This document shows positions 32,322 to 44,600 of a DNA stretch of 64,000 bases, piece by piece. The translations under genes were made by a program, and so were the position numbers. The DNA comes from Paenibacillus flagellatus (GTDB taxonomy: Bacteria; Bacillota; Bacilli; Paenibacillales; NBRC-103111). The stretch covers positions 62,001 through 126,000 of the forward strand of contig NZ_QJVJ01000009.1 of the NCBI RefSeq assembly GCF_003217775.1, written 5' to 3'. Below the pieces are notes generated by a model. It was given only the letters and a program-made list of their open reading frames with translations. It made no database searches and was not told the origin of the DNA. Position 1 is the stretch's first letter. Each line of letters begins with the position of its first letter.

Positions 32322-33293
32322 ATGAATACGAAGGCCGCTTCGGACTTGAAAACGATTCCAAAAAACAGCAGGAAGACGTTGCGGATTTCGCTGTTTTGGA
32401 AGCAGATCAAAAAACAGCAGGTGCTTTTATGGATGTCCGTTCCGATCATGCTGCATCTGGCTTTGTTTCAGTTCGTGCCGCTGTGGGGCTGGCTCATGGC
32501 GTTTAAAGATTATCATATCGGGCAAAACCTGCTGGAGGCCGATTGGGTCGGGCTGAAGCATTTTCAAACGCTGCTCAAGCACGACGATTTCCTCCAGGAT
32601 TTGCGCAACAACATTGTCATGAACACGATGCAGCTGGTAACGGGGACCTTCTGCGCCATCACGCTCGCCATCGTACTCAGCGAGCTGAAGGGCAAATGGT
32701 TCGTCCGCACCGTTCAGACGATGACCTACCTGCCGCACTTCGTTTCCATGGTAGTCGTGGCGAACATCTTCGTCATGCTGCTCTCCCCGGACGGGGGATT
32801 GGTCAACCAGCTTATGATCAAATGGGGCTGGATTGACGAAGGGATTTTCTACTTCGGCCAGGCCAAATGGTTCTGGTATCTGCACACGCTGATCCTGACG
32901 TGGAAAGGGTTCGGCTGGGGCGCCATCATCTACTTGGCGTCGATCTCCGGCATCGACCCGAGCCTGTACGATGCGGCGCAGGTTGACGGAGCGAGCCGCT
33001 GGCAGCGCGTGAAGTACATCGTCATCCCGTCGATTATGCCCACGTTGGTGCTTCTTACCATCCTGGACATCGGTTACCTGGTGACCGGCGGGTTCGAATC
33101 GCAGTTTCTGCTGGGCAACGTAATCAATGCCGATTATTCGGAGGTCATCTCGATTTTGGCGCTTAGGCTGGGGCTGAACGAAGGGAACTTCTCGTTCGGA
33201 ACGGCTGTCGGCATCTTCAATTCCGTCGTCGGCATGACGCTCGTCCTTATTGTGAATGCGATTGCCAGAAGGTATAAAGCCAACCTCTTTTAA
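32322..33293 (+). CDS. lplB: ABC sugar transporter permease, LplB/YtcP type (first)
   Basis: A 323-aa permease; start 32322 follows GGAGG by 7 bases. Six membrane helices and the EAA loop (YDAAQVDGASRWQRVKYIVIPSIMPT) that contacts the ATPase are present. The N-terminal LFWKQIKKQQVLLWMSVPIMLHLALFQFVPLWGWLMAFKDY is typical of LplB-type transporters for plant or bacterial oligosaccharides. It forms an operon with the second permease 37 bases downstream and the binding lipoprotein. No ATPase gene is present; a shared MsmK-like ATPase elsewhere is expected. Confidence 0.88.
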   Translation: MNTKAASDLKTIPKNSRKTLRISLFWKQIKKQQVLLWMSVPIMLHLALFQFVPLWGWLMAFKDYHIGQNLLEADWVGLKHFQTLLKHDDFLQDLRNNIVMNTMQLVTGTFCAITLAIVLSELKGKWFVRTVQTMTYLPHFVSMVVVANIFVMLLSPDGGLVNQLMIKWGWIDEGIFYFGQAKWFWYLHTLILTWKGFGWGAIIYLASISGIDPSLYDAAQVDGASRWQRVKYIVIPSIMPTLVLLTILDIGYLVTGGFESQFLLGNVINADYSEVISILALRLGLNEGNFSFGTAVGIFNSVVGMTLVLIVNAIARRYKANLF

Positions 33294-33330
33294 ATTCACA
33301 GATTCCTTGACGATTGGAGAGAATCCGACC

Positions 33331-34212
33331 ATGCTTCATCATCGGACTACGGGCGAGCGAATCGCCGACGGCGTTTTCTACGTGCTGTTGACGTTGGCCG
33401 CCATATCGACCGTGTATCCCTTCGTTTATTTGCTCATCATTTCGCTGAACGAGACCGCGGATGCCTTGAAGGGCGGCCTGTATCTGTTCCCCCGGAAGTT
33501 TACGCTCGAGAATTACGCTTATGTATTTCAGAACGAGAGGCTGGCCCGGGCGTCGCTTAATTCCGTGCTGCGAACGGTGATCCAAACCTTCTTGTCCGTC
33601 TTTTTTTGCGGGATGCTCGCTTATGTGCTCAGCCGGCGAGCGTTTATATTCCGCAAGCTGTTCAGCTTCATCCTGATCACTACCATGTACGTCAGCGGGG
33701 GGTTGATTCCGAGCTATTTGCTCATCAAAAACCTTGGACTGATGAATACTTTTGCCGTTTATATCGTTCCGGGGATCGTGAGCGCTTTCTACGTCTTCGT
33801 CATGAGAACGTTCTTCGAGCAGCTGCCCGAGGGGCTCGTCGAGTCGGCCTATATCGACGGGGCGAACGATTTTCGGATTTATACGCAGATCATTCTGTGG
33901 ATCAGTCTTCCGGTCGTGGCAACGGTTGCGCTCTATGTCGCCGTCGGCGAATGGAACGCGTGGTTCGACAACTACTTGTACAACAGCCGCAACGAGAAGC
34001 TCGCGGTCCTTCAATACGAGCTGCAAAAAATGATTCAGACGATCGAAACCAGCTCTTCGGAATCCGGAGAAAGCGAAGGGGCTCGCATCATTTCCCCGCT
34101 CACCATCAAAGCGACGTTAACCATACTCGTAACCGTACCGATTCTGCTCGTCTATCCGTTCCTGCAAAAATATTTCGTCAAAGGCTTGACGCTCGGGGCC
34201 ATGAAGGACTGA
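33331..34212 (+). CDS. lplC: ABC sugar transporter permease, LplC type (second)
   Basis: A 293-aa permease from ATG 33331 (GGAGAG upstream). Six membrane helices, with EAA loop VESAYIDGANDFRIYTQIILWISLP and the characteristic C-terminal VYPFLQKYFVKGLTLGAMKD, which ends carbohydrate permeases of this family. It partners LplB. Confidence 0.9.
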   Translation: MLHHRTTGERIADGVFYVLLTLAAISTVYPFVYLLIISLNETADALKGGLYLFPRKFTLENYAYVFQNERLARASLNSVLRTVIQTFLSVFFCGMLAYVLSRRAFIFRKLFSFILITTMYVSGGLIPSYLLIKNLGLMNTFAVYIVPGIVSAFYVFVMRTFFEQLPEGLVESAYIDGANDFRIYTQIILWISLPVVATVALYVAVGEWNAWFDNYLYNSRNEKLAVLQYELQKMIQTIETSSSESGESEGARIISPLTIKATLTILVTVPILLVYPFLQKYFVKGLTLGAMKD

Positions 34213-34295
34213 TTTCATTGCCGTCTCCGGCAAGCGAGCCATAAAGGGGACGGTATGAAATAATAAATCGATCAAAAAGCGGAGGTCGCATACGA

Positions 34296-35960
34296 ATGTG
34301 GGAGAAGAAAAAGCTTAACCTGTTAACCGCCGTATTGCTAACCGGAAGTCTGCTGGTGACCGCATGCTCCAAAAGCGATACGGGCACGGAGACCGCACAG
34401 AACCCGCCACCGGCCACACCGGCTGCCAGGACGCCGTTCACGTTCACGATGAATACGGACAATCCGAACATGAACTGGACGAGCGACGTGGCAAAGGAAA
34501 TTACGAAGCGCACGGGCGCGACCATCAAGTGGGACATCATCACCGGCGACTTCCGGACGAAGATGAACGTTTGGCTCGCGGCAGGCGATTTCCCGGAGGT
34601 CGTGAACATTCACGACAACACGCTGCAGTCGTATATCCAAGCGAAGGCCGTTCTCGATCTGACCCAGCTCATCAAGGATCACGCCCCCAATATTATGAAA
34701 GCGTATAACAACGACTTGTCCTTGCTTCAGCACACTGACGGGAAAATATACGGTCTGCTGCAGCCCCCGACCAAGAAGGTGAACAATCTCACTCAGAGGG
34801 GTTGGATTGCCATCCAATCGGCCGTTCTGAAGGACGCCGGATATCCGGCGATCAAGACGCTCGACGATGTCCGCAACGTCGCCGCGAACTATATGAAGAA
34901 ATATCCGGAGATCGGAGGAGGCAAGACGATTGGCTTCTCCAACTACGGCGCCGCGAATCAGCTGTTCAATATTTTCGATACCGCAGCCCGCTTGTATGCC
35001 GGCTTCGCGAATACCTCGTCCTTTGTCATCGACGATCAGTTAAACGCCAGATTGCGTTTCTTCGAGCCGGGGTATACCGATTTCTTCAAATTCTTGAACA
35101 AAATCAACGGGGAAGGGCTCTTCGACCCCGAATCGCTCGTGCAGACACAAGAACAGTTTGCCACCAAATGCAACCAGGGCCGCGTGCTCGTCATCTTCGG
35201 AGGCGGAGGGGATTGCAACGGCTCGCTGGAGAAAAACAACATGGCCGACCGCTCCTACGTCTGGTTCGACATCGTGGCGCCGGGGCGGACCAAATATGTT
35301 GTGAAGCCGTCTCTGGAAGCGAACCGCGGCGGCGAGATGTGGCTGTCGATTACGAAGAACGCCAAGGACCCGGTCCGCATCATCCAGTTCTACGACGACA
35401 TGTTCAAGCTGGAAAACCAGATTCTTGTCGGCTGGGGATTCGAAGGCAAGTACTACACGGTCGAGAACGGGAAGCGGGTTGTGACGGATTGGCTTGTCGA
35501 TCAATATAAAAACCACCCGGATACGTTCTGGGAGGATGTGGGGTTAGGCTATGCCCGTCAGATGTCGGCTAACTACGGGGCCGGGTTTACGCTGTCGGAC
35601 GGCGATTTTGCGATGTGGCAATTCTCGGAAAGCTGGATTGCGAAAACGACGAGCCCGGTTGTGGTAGAGACGCTGTCGAAATACGGGGCGAAAACGCAAG
35701 CCGATCTGCTCGTCAAGGGGATCGAAAAAGATTATGGGAAAACGGCCGGCAAAGGCACGGACGAAATGAAAAAGTTCAATACGGAAGCCATCGCCGAGTG
35801 GGGCAAAACATTGCCGAAGTTTATATTCGAGAAGGACCCGTCGAAGCTCGACAGCGTATGGCAAGGACTCGAGAAGACGCTCAAGGATAAAGGGATGGAT
35901 AAGATCAACCAAGCCGCGACGGAGATTTATCAAAACGCCGCGAAGGAAGCCAAGAAGTAA
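34296..35960 (+). CDS. lplA: Extracellular solute-binding lipoprotein (LplA-type)
   Basis: A 554-aa lipoprotein; signal peptide with lipobox LVTAC (Cys24), then a Thr/Pro-rich linker and the two-lobe substrate-binding fold of the family-1 type (FTFTMNTDNPNMNWTSDVAKEI at the N-terminal lobe). The length matches LplA/YtcQ proteins that deliver complex oligosaccharides. It is tethered outside the membrane and feeds the two permeases just upstream. Confidence 0.9.
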   Translation: MWEKKKLNLLTAVLLTGSLLVTACSKSDTGTETAQNPPPATPAARTPFTFTMNTDNPNMNWTSDVAKEITKRTGATIKWDIITGDFRTKMNVWLAAGDFPEVVNIHDNTLQSYIQAKAVLDLTQLIKDHAPNIMKAYNNDLSLLQHTDGKIYGLLQPPTKKVNNLTQRGWIAIQSAVLKDAGYPAIKTLDDVRNVAANYMKKYPEIGGGKTIGFSNYGAANQLFNIFDTAARLYAGFANTSSFVIDDQLNARLRFFEPGYTDFFKFLNKINGEGLFDPESLVQTQEQFATKCNQGRVLVIFGGGGDCNGSLEKNNMADRSYVWFDIVAPGRTKYVVKPSLEANRGGEMWLSITKNAKDPVRIIQFYDDMFKLENQILVGWGFEGKYYTVENGKRVVTDWLVDQYKNHPDTFWEDVGLGYARQMSANYGAGFTLSDGDFAMWQFSESWIAKTTSPVVVETLSKYGAKTQADLLVKGIEKDYGKTAGKGTDEMKKFNTEAIAEWGKTLPKFIFEKDPSKLDSVWQGLEKTLKDKGMDKINQAATEIYQNAAKEAKK

Positions 35961-35973
35961 GCTTATAGGAGAC

Positions 35974-36017
35974 AGGGCCGTTTCGGGCAGCGGGTAGCTG
36001 CTGCCCGAAACGGCCCT
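35974..36017 (+). terminator. Terminator of the importer operon
   Basis: A perfect 17-bp stem (AGGGCCGTTTCGGGCAG and its complement) with a 10-nt loop, followed by TTGCGTT. Very stable, with a short T-run. Confidence 0.75.
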
Positions 36018-36110
36018 TGCGTTGGGGGCGGAGGAAGCTAAACCCTCCGGCAGCCAATGGGAGTGAGACGTATTTAACGTGTACTTTTCGAGGTGAGGGG
36101 GCTGCATAGG

Positions 36111-38330
36111 ATGAGTACGACCAAGACATGGCGGGCGAGCTGGATTCAAGACGCCGGCTTCGCCGGTATCGCGCCGCTCCATTTGCTGCATAAGGAGCTC
36201 GAGCGGGTAGAACGGCCGGAACACCCGGTAGAGCTGCTGAACCGGCACATGCTGGTGCGACGGGTCTTTTCGCTACGGGCGGACGAATGCGCAGGCAAAC
36301 GGATGTGGCTCGATATAACGGCGGACGATTATTTCAAGCTGTATTTGAACGGCGCGTTCGTCGCGCAGGGTCCCGCGCAAGGGTATGCGTTTCATTACCC
36401 GTACTTGCGCCTGGACGTCACGCAGTGGCTGCGTCCGGGCGAGAATGTGATCGCCGTGCACGTGTATTATCAGGGATTGATCAATCGCGCCTACAACAGC
36501 GGCGACTTGCGGCAGGGCATGATCGCCGAGCTGTTCGCGGACGATCAGCTGCTGCTGATGAGCGACGATACCTGGAAGTATACCGTTGCCCGCCAATACG
36601 GCGACGGGCACGCGGAGACGGTCGGTTATCGGACGCAGTTTCTCGAGCATATCGACAGCAGGCTGGAGGACCGCGGATGGCGGGAGCCGGGATACGACGA
36701 CAGCGCTTGGAAGGCGTGTCATCCGGCGGAGGACGACGACCATAAGTTGGTGCTGCAATCGATACCCCCGCTCGCCGTGTATCGGCGTATCCCCGCGTCG
36801 GTCGCCAACCCGGAACCCGGGCGGTACCTGATCGATTTCGGCACGGAGCTGACCGGCCAGTTCACCATGGAAGCGTGCGGCGCACCCGGCGAGCGTCTGG
36901 AAATTCGCTGCGGAGAAGAATTGGACGAAACCGGCGAGCATGTTCGATATGACATGCGCTGCAACTGCAAGTACCGGGAATGGTGGACGCTTTCGGGCGA
37001 GCTTGACGTGCTGGAGCCATTCGAATACAAGGCGTTTCGTTACGTCGAGGTGATCGGCTCGCCGGCTGCGATTCGAGCGGCATCGTTCGCCGCGATCGTG
37101 CGTCACTATCCTTTTGACCGCGACGCCTGCCGGTTTGAAGCATCGGACGCGATGCTCCGCCAGGTTTGGACGATATGCCGGAACGGCCTGCAATACGGCA
37201 CGCAGGAACAATTCGTCGACTGCCCGAGCCGCGAGAAGGGCCAATACCTGGGCGATAACACGGTGATCATGCACGCCCATATGTATGCGACAGGCGATTT
37301 GCGGATGGTGAAGAAGGCGCTCACCGATTTTGCGCTTGCCGCGCAGCATATTTGTCCGGGCGGCATGGCGGTGGCGCCGGGAAGCTTCATGCAGGAAATC
37401 GCCGATTTTTCCTTTCAATGGCCGATGCAGCTGTTGGAATATTACCGTCACAGCGGGGACATCGATTTCCTGCGCGAGATGGAGCCGATCGCGAGGGCGA
37501 TGATCCGGTATTTCGAACGCTACCGCCAATCGAACGGGCTGCTCGAGCACGTCAGCGATAAGTGGAACCTCGTCGATTGGCCGGAAGGGCTGCGCGACGG
37601 CTATGATTTCCCGCTCTCGCGCCCGGTAGGCCCCGGTTGCCACAATGTGGTCAACGCCTTCTACTACGGTGCATGCAGGGCGCTTGCCGACATCCGCGCG
37701 GCGTTAGGAATGGATGCGGGGGCGGAGGGGCTGACGGAAGAGCTGGAACAGTTTCGGGACAAGTTTGTGCGGGCGTTCTACGACGCGGACAATCGGCGAT
37801 TCGTCGACGCGATCGGCTCGAATCATGCCTCGCTGCATGCGAACGCGCTTCCGCTGCTGTTCGGGCTTGTGCCGGACGACGCGGTTTCGTCCGTCGCTTC
37901 CTGGCTCAAGGGCAGGAAGATGAACTGCGGTGTATATTTCTCCTACTTCCTGCTGAAGGCGCTGGCGGCAGCCGGCGAGACGGAATACGTGTACGCCAGG
38001 TTGACGGCGGAGGACGCCCGTTCATGGGGGAATATGGTTAAGGAAGGCGCGACCACTTGCTTCGAGGCGTGGGGCAAGGAGCAGAAGTGGAACACCAGTC
38101 TGTGCCATCCATGGGCCAGCGCGCCGATTCCGCTGTTCATCGAGGAAATCTTGGGGCTGAAGCCCGGCGCTCCGGGATGGGAAGCCATCCGGCTGGCGCC
38201 GCGGATCCCGGACTCGCTGGAGAGCTTCAAATTTGCGTGCCGCGTGCGCACCGGTACGATCCGTGTCGCTTACGCACAGGGGGAACTGGAGATCGAGGCG
38301 CCGGAAGGCGTGCCGGTTGTTTTCGGATAA
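36111..38330 (+). CDS. GH78-type alpha-L-rhamnosidase-like glycoside hydrolase
   Basis: A 739-aa protein without a signal peptide, hence cytoplasmic. The N-terminal beta-sandwich domains (ITADDYFKLYLNGAFVAQGP, TQWLRPGENVIAVHVYYQG) resemble those of bacterial alpha-L-rhamnosidases. The (alpha/alpha)6 catalytic part holds the family segment VDCPSREKGQYLGD, which corresponds to DCPxR-(D/E) with the general acid Glu in GH78. It probably cleaves rhamnose or a similar sugar from oligosaccharides brought in by the neighbouring importer. A start further upstream would be GTG; ATG 36111 is preferred. Confidence 0.8.
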   Translation: MSTTKTWRASWIQDAGFAGIAPLHLLHKELERVERPEHPVELLNRHMLVRRVFSLRADECAGKRMWLDITADDYFKLYLNGAFVAQGPAQGYAFHYPYLRLDVTQWLRPGENVIAVHVYYQGLINRAYNSGDLRQGMIAELFADDQLLLMSDDTWKYTVARQYGDGHAETVGYRTQFLEHIDSRLEDRGWREPGYDDSAWKACHPAEDDDHKLVLQSIPPLAVYRRIPASVANPEPGRYLIDFGTELTGQFTMEACGAPGERLEIRCGEELDETGEHVRYDMRCNCKYREWWTLSGELDVLEPFEYKAFRYVEVIGSPAAIRAASFAAIVRHYPFDRDACRFEASDAMLRQVWTICRNGLQYGTQEQFVDCPSREKGQYLGDNTVIMHAHMYATGDLRMVKKALTDFALAAQHICPGGMAVAPGSFMQEIADFSFQWPMQLLEYYRHSGDIDFLREMEPIARAMIRYFERYRQSNGLLEHVSDKWNLVDWPEGLRDGYDFPLSRPVGPGCHNVVNAFYYGACRALADIRAALGMDAGAEGLTEELEQFRDKFVRAFYDADNRRFVDAIGSNHASLHANALPLLFGLVPDDAVSSVASWLKGRKMNCGVYFSYFLLKALAAAGETEYVYARLTAEDARSWGNMVKEGATTCFEAWGKEQKWNTSLCHPWASAPIPLFIEEILGLKPGAPGWEAIRLAPRIPDSLESFKFACRVRTGTIRVAYAQGELEIEAPEGVPVVFG

Positions 38331-38632
38331 AGGCTTAGCGGTTTGGTTCGGGGTCATGACCCGCTGCGGTATATCTCGTAAGCGTTCAAGTAGATTTGGA
38401 TGAAAATGACCAAGTATAAGACAATTTATCCTAATGGCGATTCGCTCGGGACTATGTCAGTCTTAAAAAGAGAAGCGCTTACAAGGCGGGAAGAGGGAAA
38501 GTGGTCGACGTGCGCTTCCGGCAGCCAATCCACCGGTAGAAAGGAGGGAGAAATAACGGACGCTACACGCGATGTAAGTTGAGCACGCTCTGTCGCAATG
38601 GGAATGACCATTCAACGGAAGGGAGTGTAAGG
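38331..38632. promoter_or_regulatory. Control region of the giant beta-helix gene
   Basis: Contains a 12-bp palindrome GGGTCATGACCC (38351-38362), and two cre-like boxes read as GTAAGCGYT: 38378-38387 on the plus strand and GAGAAGCGCTTACA (38470-38483) as TGTAAGCGCTTCTC on the minus strand. These are close to the CcpA site consensus TGWAARCGYTWNCW. A 60-codon open frame at 38400 has no good ribosome binding site and is not called. Confidence 0.45.
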
Positions 38633-41600
38633 ATGCTTAAGGTTTTCCGAAAATCAGGAGTGTCGTTACTTATCGCCAGCTTATTGTCCGCCACGTTCCT
38701 GGTTCCGTCCGGCTCCAAAGTTTATGCGGATTCGACGGAGACGAACGTCGCGCTCGGCCAGGCGACCGTGTCGACGAACGGTGTTGTCACGAATGCCGCA
38801 TCTTTGAAGCTGCTTGTCGACGGAGACCGGCAAACGGGCGGCTACGCTTTGATCGATGCCTCGACCGGGCCCAAGTGGGTGCAGCTGGATCTGGGCGAAC
38901 CGTTCGCCATCACGAAGGTGAACGTGCTGAATGATTACAACCCGACGGCGACGAGAACCGGTCGCGATATTATCGTTCAGCTGTCGAACGACCCCACGTT
39001 CGCCAACGGGGTATCCACCATTTTCAACAACGATACGGACAATACCGCCGGCCAAGGAGCCGGAACCGATTCCGCTTATCTGGAGCCGACAGACGGCAGC
39101 GGCAAGACGATTGCGCTCAGCTCTCCGATCACCGCCCGCTACGTCCGCTCGTGGGCGAACGGGCATACGCGCACGGCCGACGGATCGATTCAGAAGGTGA
39201 ATACGCCGGTCGAACTCGAAGTATACACTGCAATCCCTGCTACGAACTCATCTCTTCCCATCAACGTCAACCTAACCGCAAGCAACGCTACCGTGAACAG
39301 CGCGACGCTCAGCTGGACCAGTCCGGGGCCGTCGTCGGTAACCGGCTATGACATTCGCTATTCGACTTCTCCGATTACAAGCGCCAACTGGGACAACGGG
39401 TTGGTCGTGAAACGCGTCATAGGCGAACCGGCTCCGGCCGCGGCATCATCCGCTCAGACGATGAAGGTGAAAGGCTTGCCGTCCGGGTCGACCGTATATT
39501 TCGCGATGAAAACGATCGGAACCGGCGGGCAAGTATCCAACCTGTCATCCGTCGCGAGCATCGCGACCATGCCGGTCGTGAATGTCGCTCTCGGCAAGCC
39601 GGTATCGACGAACGCCTCCTCGACAAGCGGCGAGCCGCTCTCCGCGCTGACGGACGGTGTGACGGCGAGAGACAAATACGTGCTCTACGGCGTGTCGGAC
39701 GGACCCAAGTGGGCCCAGGTCGATCTGGGGCAGGCGTACGACGTCGCCCGGGTGAACATCCGCAACGATTGGGGCGTCAGCGGGGCGTACCGGACCGGCA
39801 AGGATCTGATCGTACAGCTGTCTAACGATCCGACCTTCGCCGGCGGCGTGACGACGATCTTCAACAATGACGGCGACAACAGCTCCGGGCTGGGCGCAGG
39901 CACCGATGAGGAATACGTCGAGCCCGGCGACGGCAGCGGCAAGGACATCCTGCTTGCCGACCCGGTAAACGCCCGTTATGTCCGGTATTGGGCGAACGGC
40001 CACGTCCGGGTCAACGGCCAGGTCAACACGGTCGATACGCCGGTCGAGATCGAGGTGTATGCGGACCCGCAGGACAACTCGCCGCCGGCGGCCGTCACGA
40101 ATCTCTCCGTCACGAGAACGACCTGGCAGTCGGTCGATCTCAGCTGGACGGCGCCGGGCGACAACGGCAACACCGGCACGGCGCGCTCCTACGAATTCCG
40201 CCGGTCGACCTCGCCCATTACGGCGGCGAACTGGGGCAGCGCGACCGTCGTGACCGGACCGCCGGCCCCGCTGACGGCGGGGACGACGCAAACGTTTACG
40301 GTTGGCGGGCTGAGCCCGGGCACCACGTATTATTTTGCGATGAAGTCGAAGGATGTTGTCAACGAGTCGGCGCTTTCGAACGTCGTCAGCTCCACAACGC
40401 CCACAGCCGATACGGAAGCTCCGGCCGCCATTACCGACCTTCAGGTGTCGCAGGCGATGTTTCGTTCCGCCAAGCTGACCTGGACGGCGCCCGGCGATGA
40501 CGGGACGATCGGGACGGCAGCCGGCTTCGAGGTGCGCTATTCCACCTCCCCGATTACAGCCGCGAACTGGGCGTCCGCTCAGCTCGTGGACGATAAAATG
40601 CCGCAGAAGGCATCCGGTTCGGCCATGGCCATGAAGGTGAAGGAGCTGACCGCGGGGACGACCTATTATTTTGCGGTGAAGACCAAGGATGCGTCCGGCA
40701 ACATGTCGGGATTGTCCAATGTGGTCAGCGCCACGATCGGCACGCCGACTCCGGACGCCGTTACCGTCACCTCCTTGAGCGCCCTGCAGCAGGCGATCAA
40801 CAACGCACCTGCGGGAGGCCGGGTCATTACGCTTGCGGCCGGCACGTATAACCAGACGACGACCATTCAGATCACCGGCAAGAACAACATCACGATCCAG
40901 GGCGCTACGCCGAACTACGGCGATACGATTCTGAAAGGGCCGGGCATCTCCAGCTCTTCCATGGATATCAACATCAAGGTCAATAATTCGGATTACGTCA
41001 CCATCAAGAACATGACCATTCAAGATAGCTACTACCACGCCATCCAGATTAACGACGGCTCGAACTACTTCCATGCCGACCGTCTGAAGACGTGGGATAA
41101 CGGAGAAGGCGGATTTAAAACGACCTTTGACGTGAACGGGATAAACGGTTACACGGATTACGGATTGATCGAGAATTCCTTGATCGGCTATACCGTCGGC
41201 GGCGCCCGGGGCGTCGTTGAAGGCGTCGACATTATCGCCGGCAAAGGGTGGGTCGTTCGAGGCAATACGTTCGAGAACGCCAAGAGGGCGGATGGCGGCG
41301 TTGCCTATGCCGTCTTCGCCAAAGCGAACTCCCTCGATACGATCATCGAGAACAACGTGGTCAAAAACAGCTTTATCGGCATTTCGTTCGGCGGCGGGGG
41401 CTCGGGCCAATCGTTTTTCCGCAACCAGGACACCACGTACGAGCATCGCGGGGGCATCATTCGCAACAACGTAGTATACGGCATGTTGGACACGGGCGTT
41501 TATCTGAACAAAGCGACCGGGTTCAAGGTATACAACAACACGATTCTGAACACCGGCAGCGGTGTAGGCTCCATCGAGCCGCGCTTCGCCGGGTCGAGCG

Positions 41601-44600
41601 GCGATATTCGCAACAACCTGCTCGGCGCTGCCGTCAAGCTGCGCGACAGCGCGACGGCGACGCAGAGCAACAACATAACCGGCGCGAACGCAAGCTGGCT
41701 TGTCGATCCGGAGCATGGGGACTATCACCTCCATCCGTTCTTCGGCACGGGCGCTCGCGATGTTGGCGCCGCATTGCCCGAGGTGCCGACCGATATGGAT
41801 GGCCAAACCCGTCCTTACGGCAGCGCGCCGGATGTGGGCGCAGATGAGTTTGTTCCGAACGAAACGACGCCGCCCGCGGCTGTCTCCAACCTGGCGGCAA
41901 GCGCGGCGACCGCGCGCACGTTCCAGTTGGCGTGGAGCGCTCCGGGAGACGACGGCAATACGGGGACGGCGTATCTGTACGAAATACGCTATGCCAATGC
42001 TCCGATTACCGAAGCGAACTGGAGCAGCGCGCAGAAAGTCGAGCATTCCGTGCTTCCTGCGGCCCCCGGTACTGCGCAAGCGTTGACCGTGGTCGGCCCG
42101 ACCGCCGGGACTACCGTCTATGCGGCGATGAAAACAGTCGACGATCAAGGAAACGTCTCTGCGTTGTCGAACGTCGTGTCCATCACGATGGCGGCCTCGT
42201 CCGCCACCGAGTTCAGCCCGGCGGACGACGTGCTGAATGCAAGCGGTACGATTTACCCCAACGGGCCGTCGCTTGGTATTCAGAACAACGGAAACAGCAT
42301 CTATTTCAGCTATTTGCAGGGCAATTTCAACGGCTATTCGGGAAGCTCGGCCGAGCGCGCAACGCTGAAGCTATATACCGCCTCCAAGCCGGGCAAGACG
42401 ATGAACCTTACGATTACCGGCCTTCAGGACAATTCTTGGACAGAGAGCACCGTCACTAGCTCGAACTTGCCGAGCGAGGCCGGAGCGGTCAATCTGGGCT
42501 TGCTCCCCGTCAGCGCGCCCGGCTGGTACGAATTCGACATCACGAACTTCGTGAACAGTCACATGGGCGACAAGAAGGTTTCGTTCAAATTGAGCGATCC
42601 TTTAAAACAAGCCATCCCTGTGTCCTTTAACAGCTCGGAGAATCCGTATAACAGACCGATTATCGTATTCAACGATACGGATGTGTGGGCGCCCGATGCG
42701 ATCGCCAATCTGTCGGTCGGCGATCGTACGCTGAGCAGCGTGGAGCTGAAATGGACGGCGCCGGGCGACGACGGGAACGAGCGTACGGCAACCGAGTACG
42801 ACGTGCGTTACGCGTCAACGCCGATTACGGAAGCGAATTGGAGCTCGGCCACTCCTGTCGTCGGGGAGCCTTCCCCGCAGGTAGCCGGCACGCAGCAGCA
42901 GTTTGCCGTGCTGGGGCTGACCCCGGGCGCGACCTACTACTTCGCGATGAAGACGCGCGATAACGCGAATAACGTATCGGGCCTCTCCAACGTAGTCCGG
43001 GTCGATATGGAGTCGACGATCAACGTGGCCAAGAATAAATCGGTCACGTCGAACGGAACGGTTTCGAACGGGAAGCCGCTATCGATCTTGACCGACGGGG
43101 TAACGGCCCGCGATCAGTATGCGCTGATCGGCGTATCGAGCGGTCCGAAATGGGTTCAAGTCGATCTGGGCCAGGCCTACGGCATAAAAAAGATCAACAT
43201 TCGCAACGACTGGGGCGCAAGCCCGGATACGTACCGGACCGGACGCGACCACGTCGTCCAAGTGTCGAACGACCCGGCATTCGCGACAGGCGTGACAACG
43301 GTGTTCAACAACGACCAAGACAACAGCTCCGGACTCGGGATCGGAACCGATGCCGAATATCAGGAGCCGGCTGATGGGTCGGGCAAGACGATAACGCTTC
43401 CGACGACGATCAATGCCCGCTACGTACGCTTCTCGGCGAACGGGCACGTACGGGTGAGCGGTCAGGTCAACTTGGTGAATACACCTGTGGAAATCGAGGT
43501 GTATGCCGATCCGGGCGACAGCGTCGCTCCCGCCGCGGTCACGAATTTGTCCGGCAGCCAGACGACCTGGAAATCGACGAAGCTGAGCTGGACCGCACCG
43601 GGCGACGACGGCAACGTAGGAACGGCGGCTGCCTATGATATCCGCTATCATACGGCCCCGATTACCGTGAACAACTGGAACGATGCGACGCAGCTGACGA
43701 ACGAGCCGCAGCCGCAAGCCGCCGGCACCGTTCAGACGCTTGCCGTGTCCGGTCTGACGCCGGGGACCACTTACTATTTCGCCATGCGCACCCTGGACGA
43801 GGCGGCCAACATTTCGGCCATTTCGAACGTATGGTCGGTGACGACGCCGGTATCCGATCCCACGCCCCCTGCCGCGATTGCCAATCTGCAGGTAAGCGCG
43901 CCGAACATCCGCAGCGTTCAGCTGACTTGGACCGCTCCGGGCAATGACGGTACGGTGGGCAAGGCTGCGGGCTACGACGTCCGTTATTCGACGTCCCCGA
44001 TCACCGAGGCGAACTGGGCTTCGGCTACGCAAGCGGAGGATGAGCTTGCGCAGAAGGATCCGGGCTCGGCGATGAAATTCCAGGTCAATCAGCTTACGAC
44101 GGGCGTAACGTATTACTTCGCTGTCAAAACGTACGATGACGCCGGCAACTATTCGGCTCTGTCGAACGTCGTGTCGGCTACGACCGTTACCCCTGTACCG
44201 GATGCCGTGACCGTCACATCACTGGCACAGCTCCAGCAGGCGATCGACAACGCGCCGGCCAGCGGACGGGTCATTACGCTCGCTGCAGGCACGTACAATC
44301 AAACGACTACGATCTCGATCAACGGCAAAAACAATATTACGATTCAAGGGGCGACGACGGACTACAACGATACCGTCGTGGCCGGCCCGGGCATCAACAA
44401 CTCGTCGCTCGACATCAATTTCAAGGTGAACGATTCGGACTACGTCACCTTCAAGCATATGACGATTCGCGACTCGTACTATCATTCGATTCAGGTGAAC
44501 AGCGGCTCGGACTACTTCCACGCCGACCATCTCAAGACGTGGGATAACGGCGAAGGGGGCTTCAAGTCGACTTCGGGCGGAAGTCCGGAGCTGCCTTACG

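Noticed and set aside
36273-37643. 456-aa open frame antisense to the GH78 gene
   Set aside because: Shadow of the sense gene, which carries all family motifs; no start signal.
38400-38582. 60-aa open frame upstream of the beta-helix gene
   Set aside because: No good ribosome binding site, no family resemblance and it lies in the cre-containing control region.
39545-42148. 867-aa open frame antisense to the giant beta-helix gene
   Set aside because: It is a by-product of GC-rich codons and repeats in the sense gene. The translation is Arg/Ala/Gly/Val-rich without any recognisable domain or ribosome binding site; the same holds for the antisense frames at 43079-44032 and 44219-45328.
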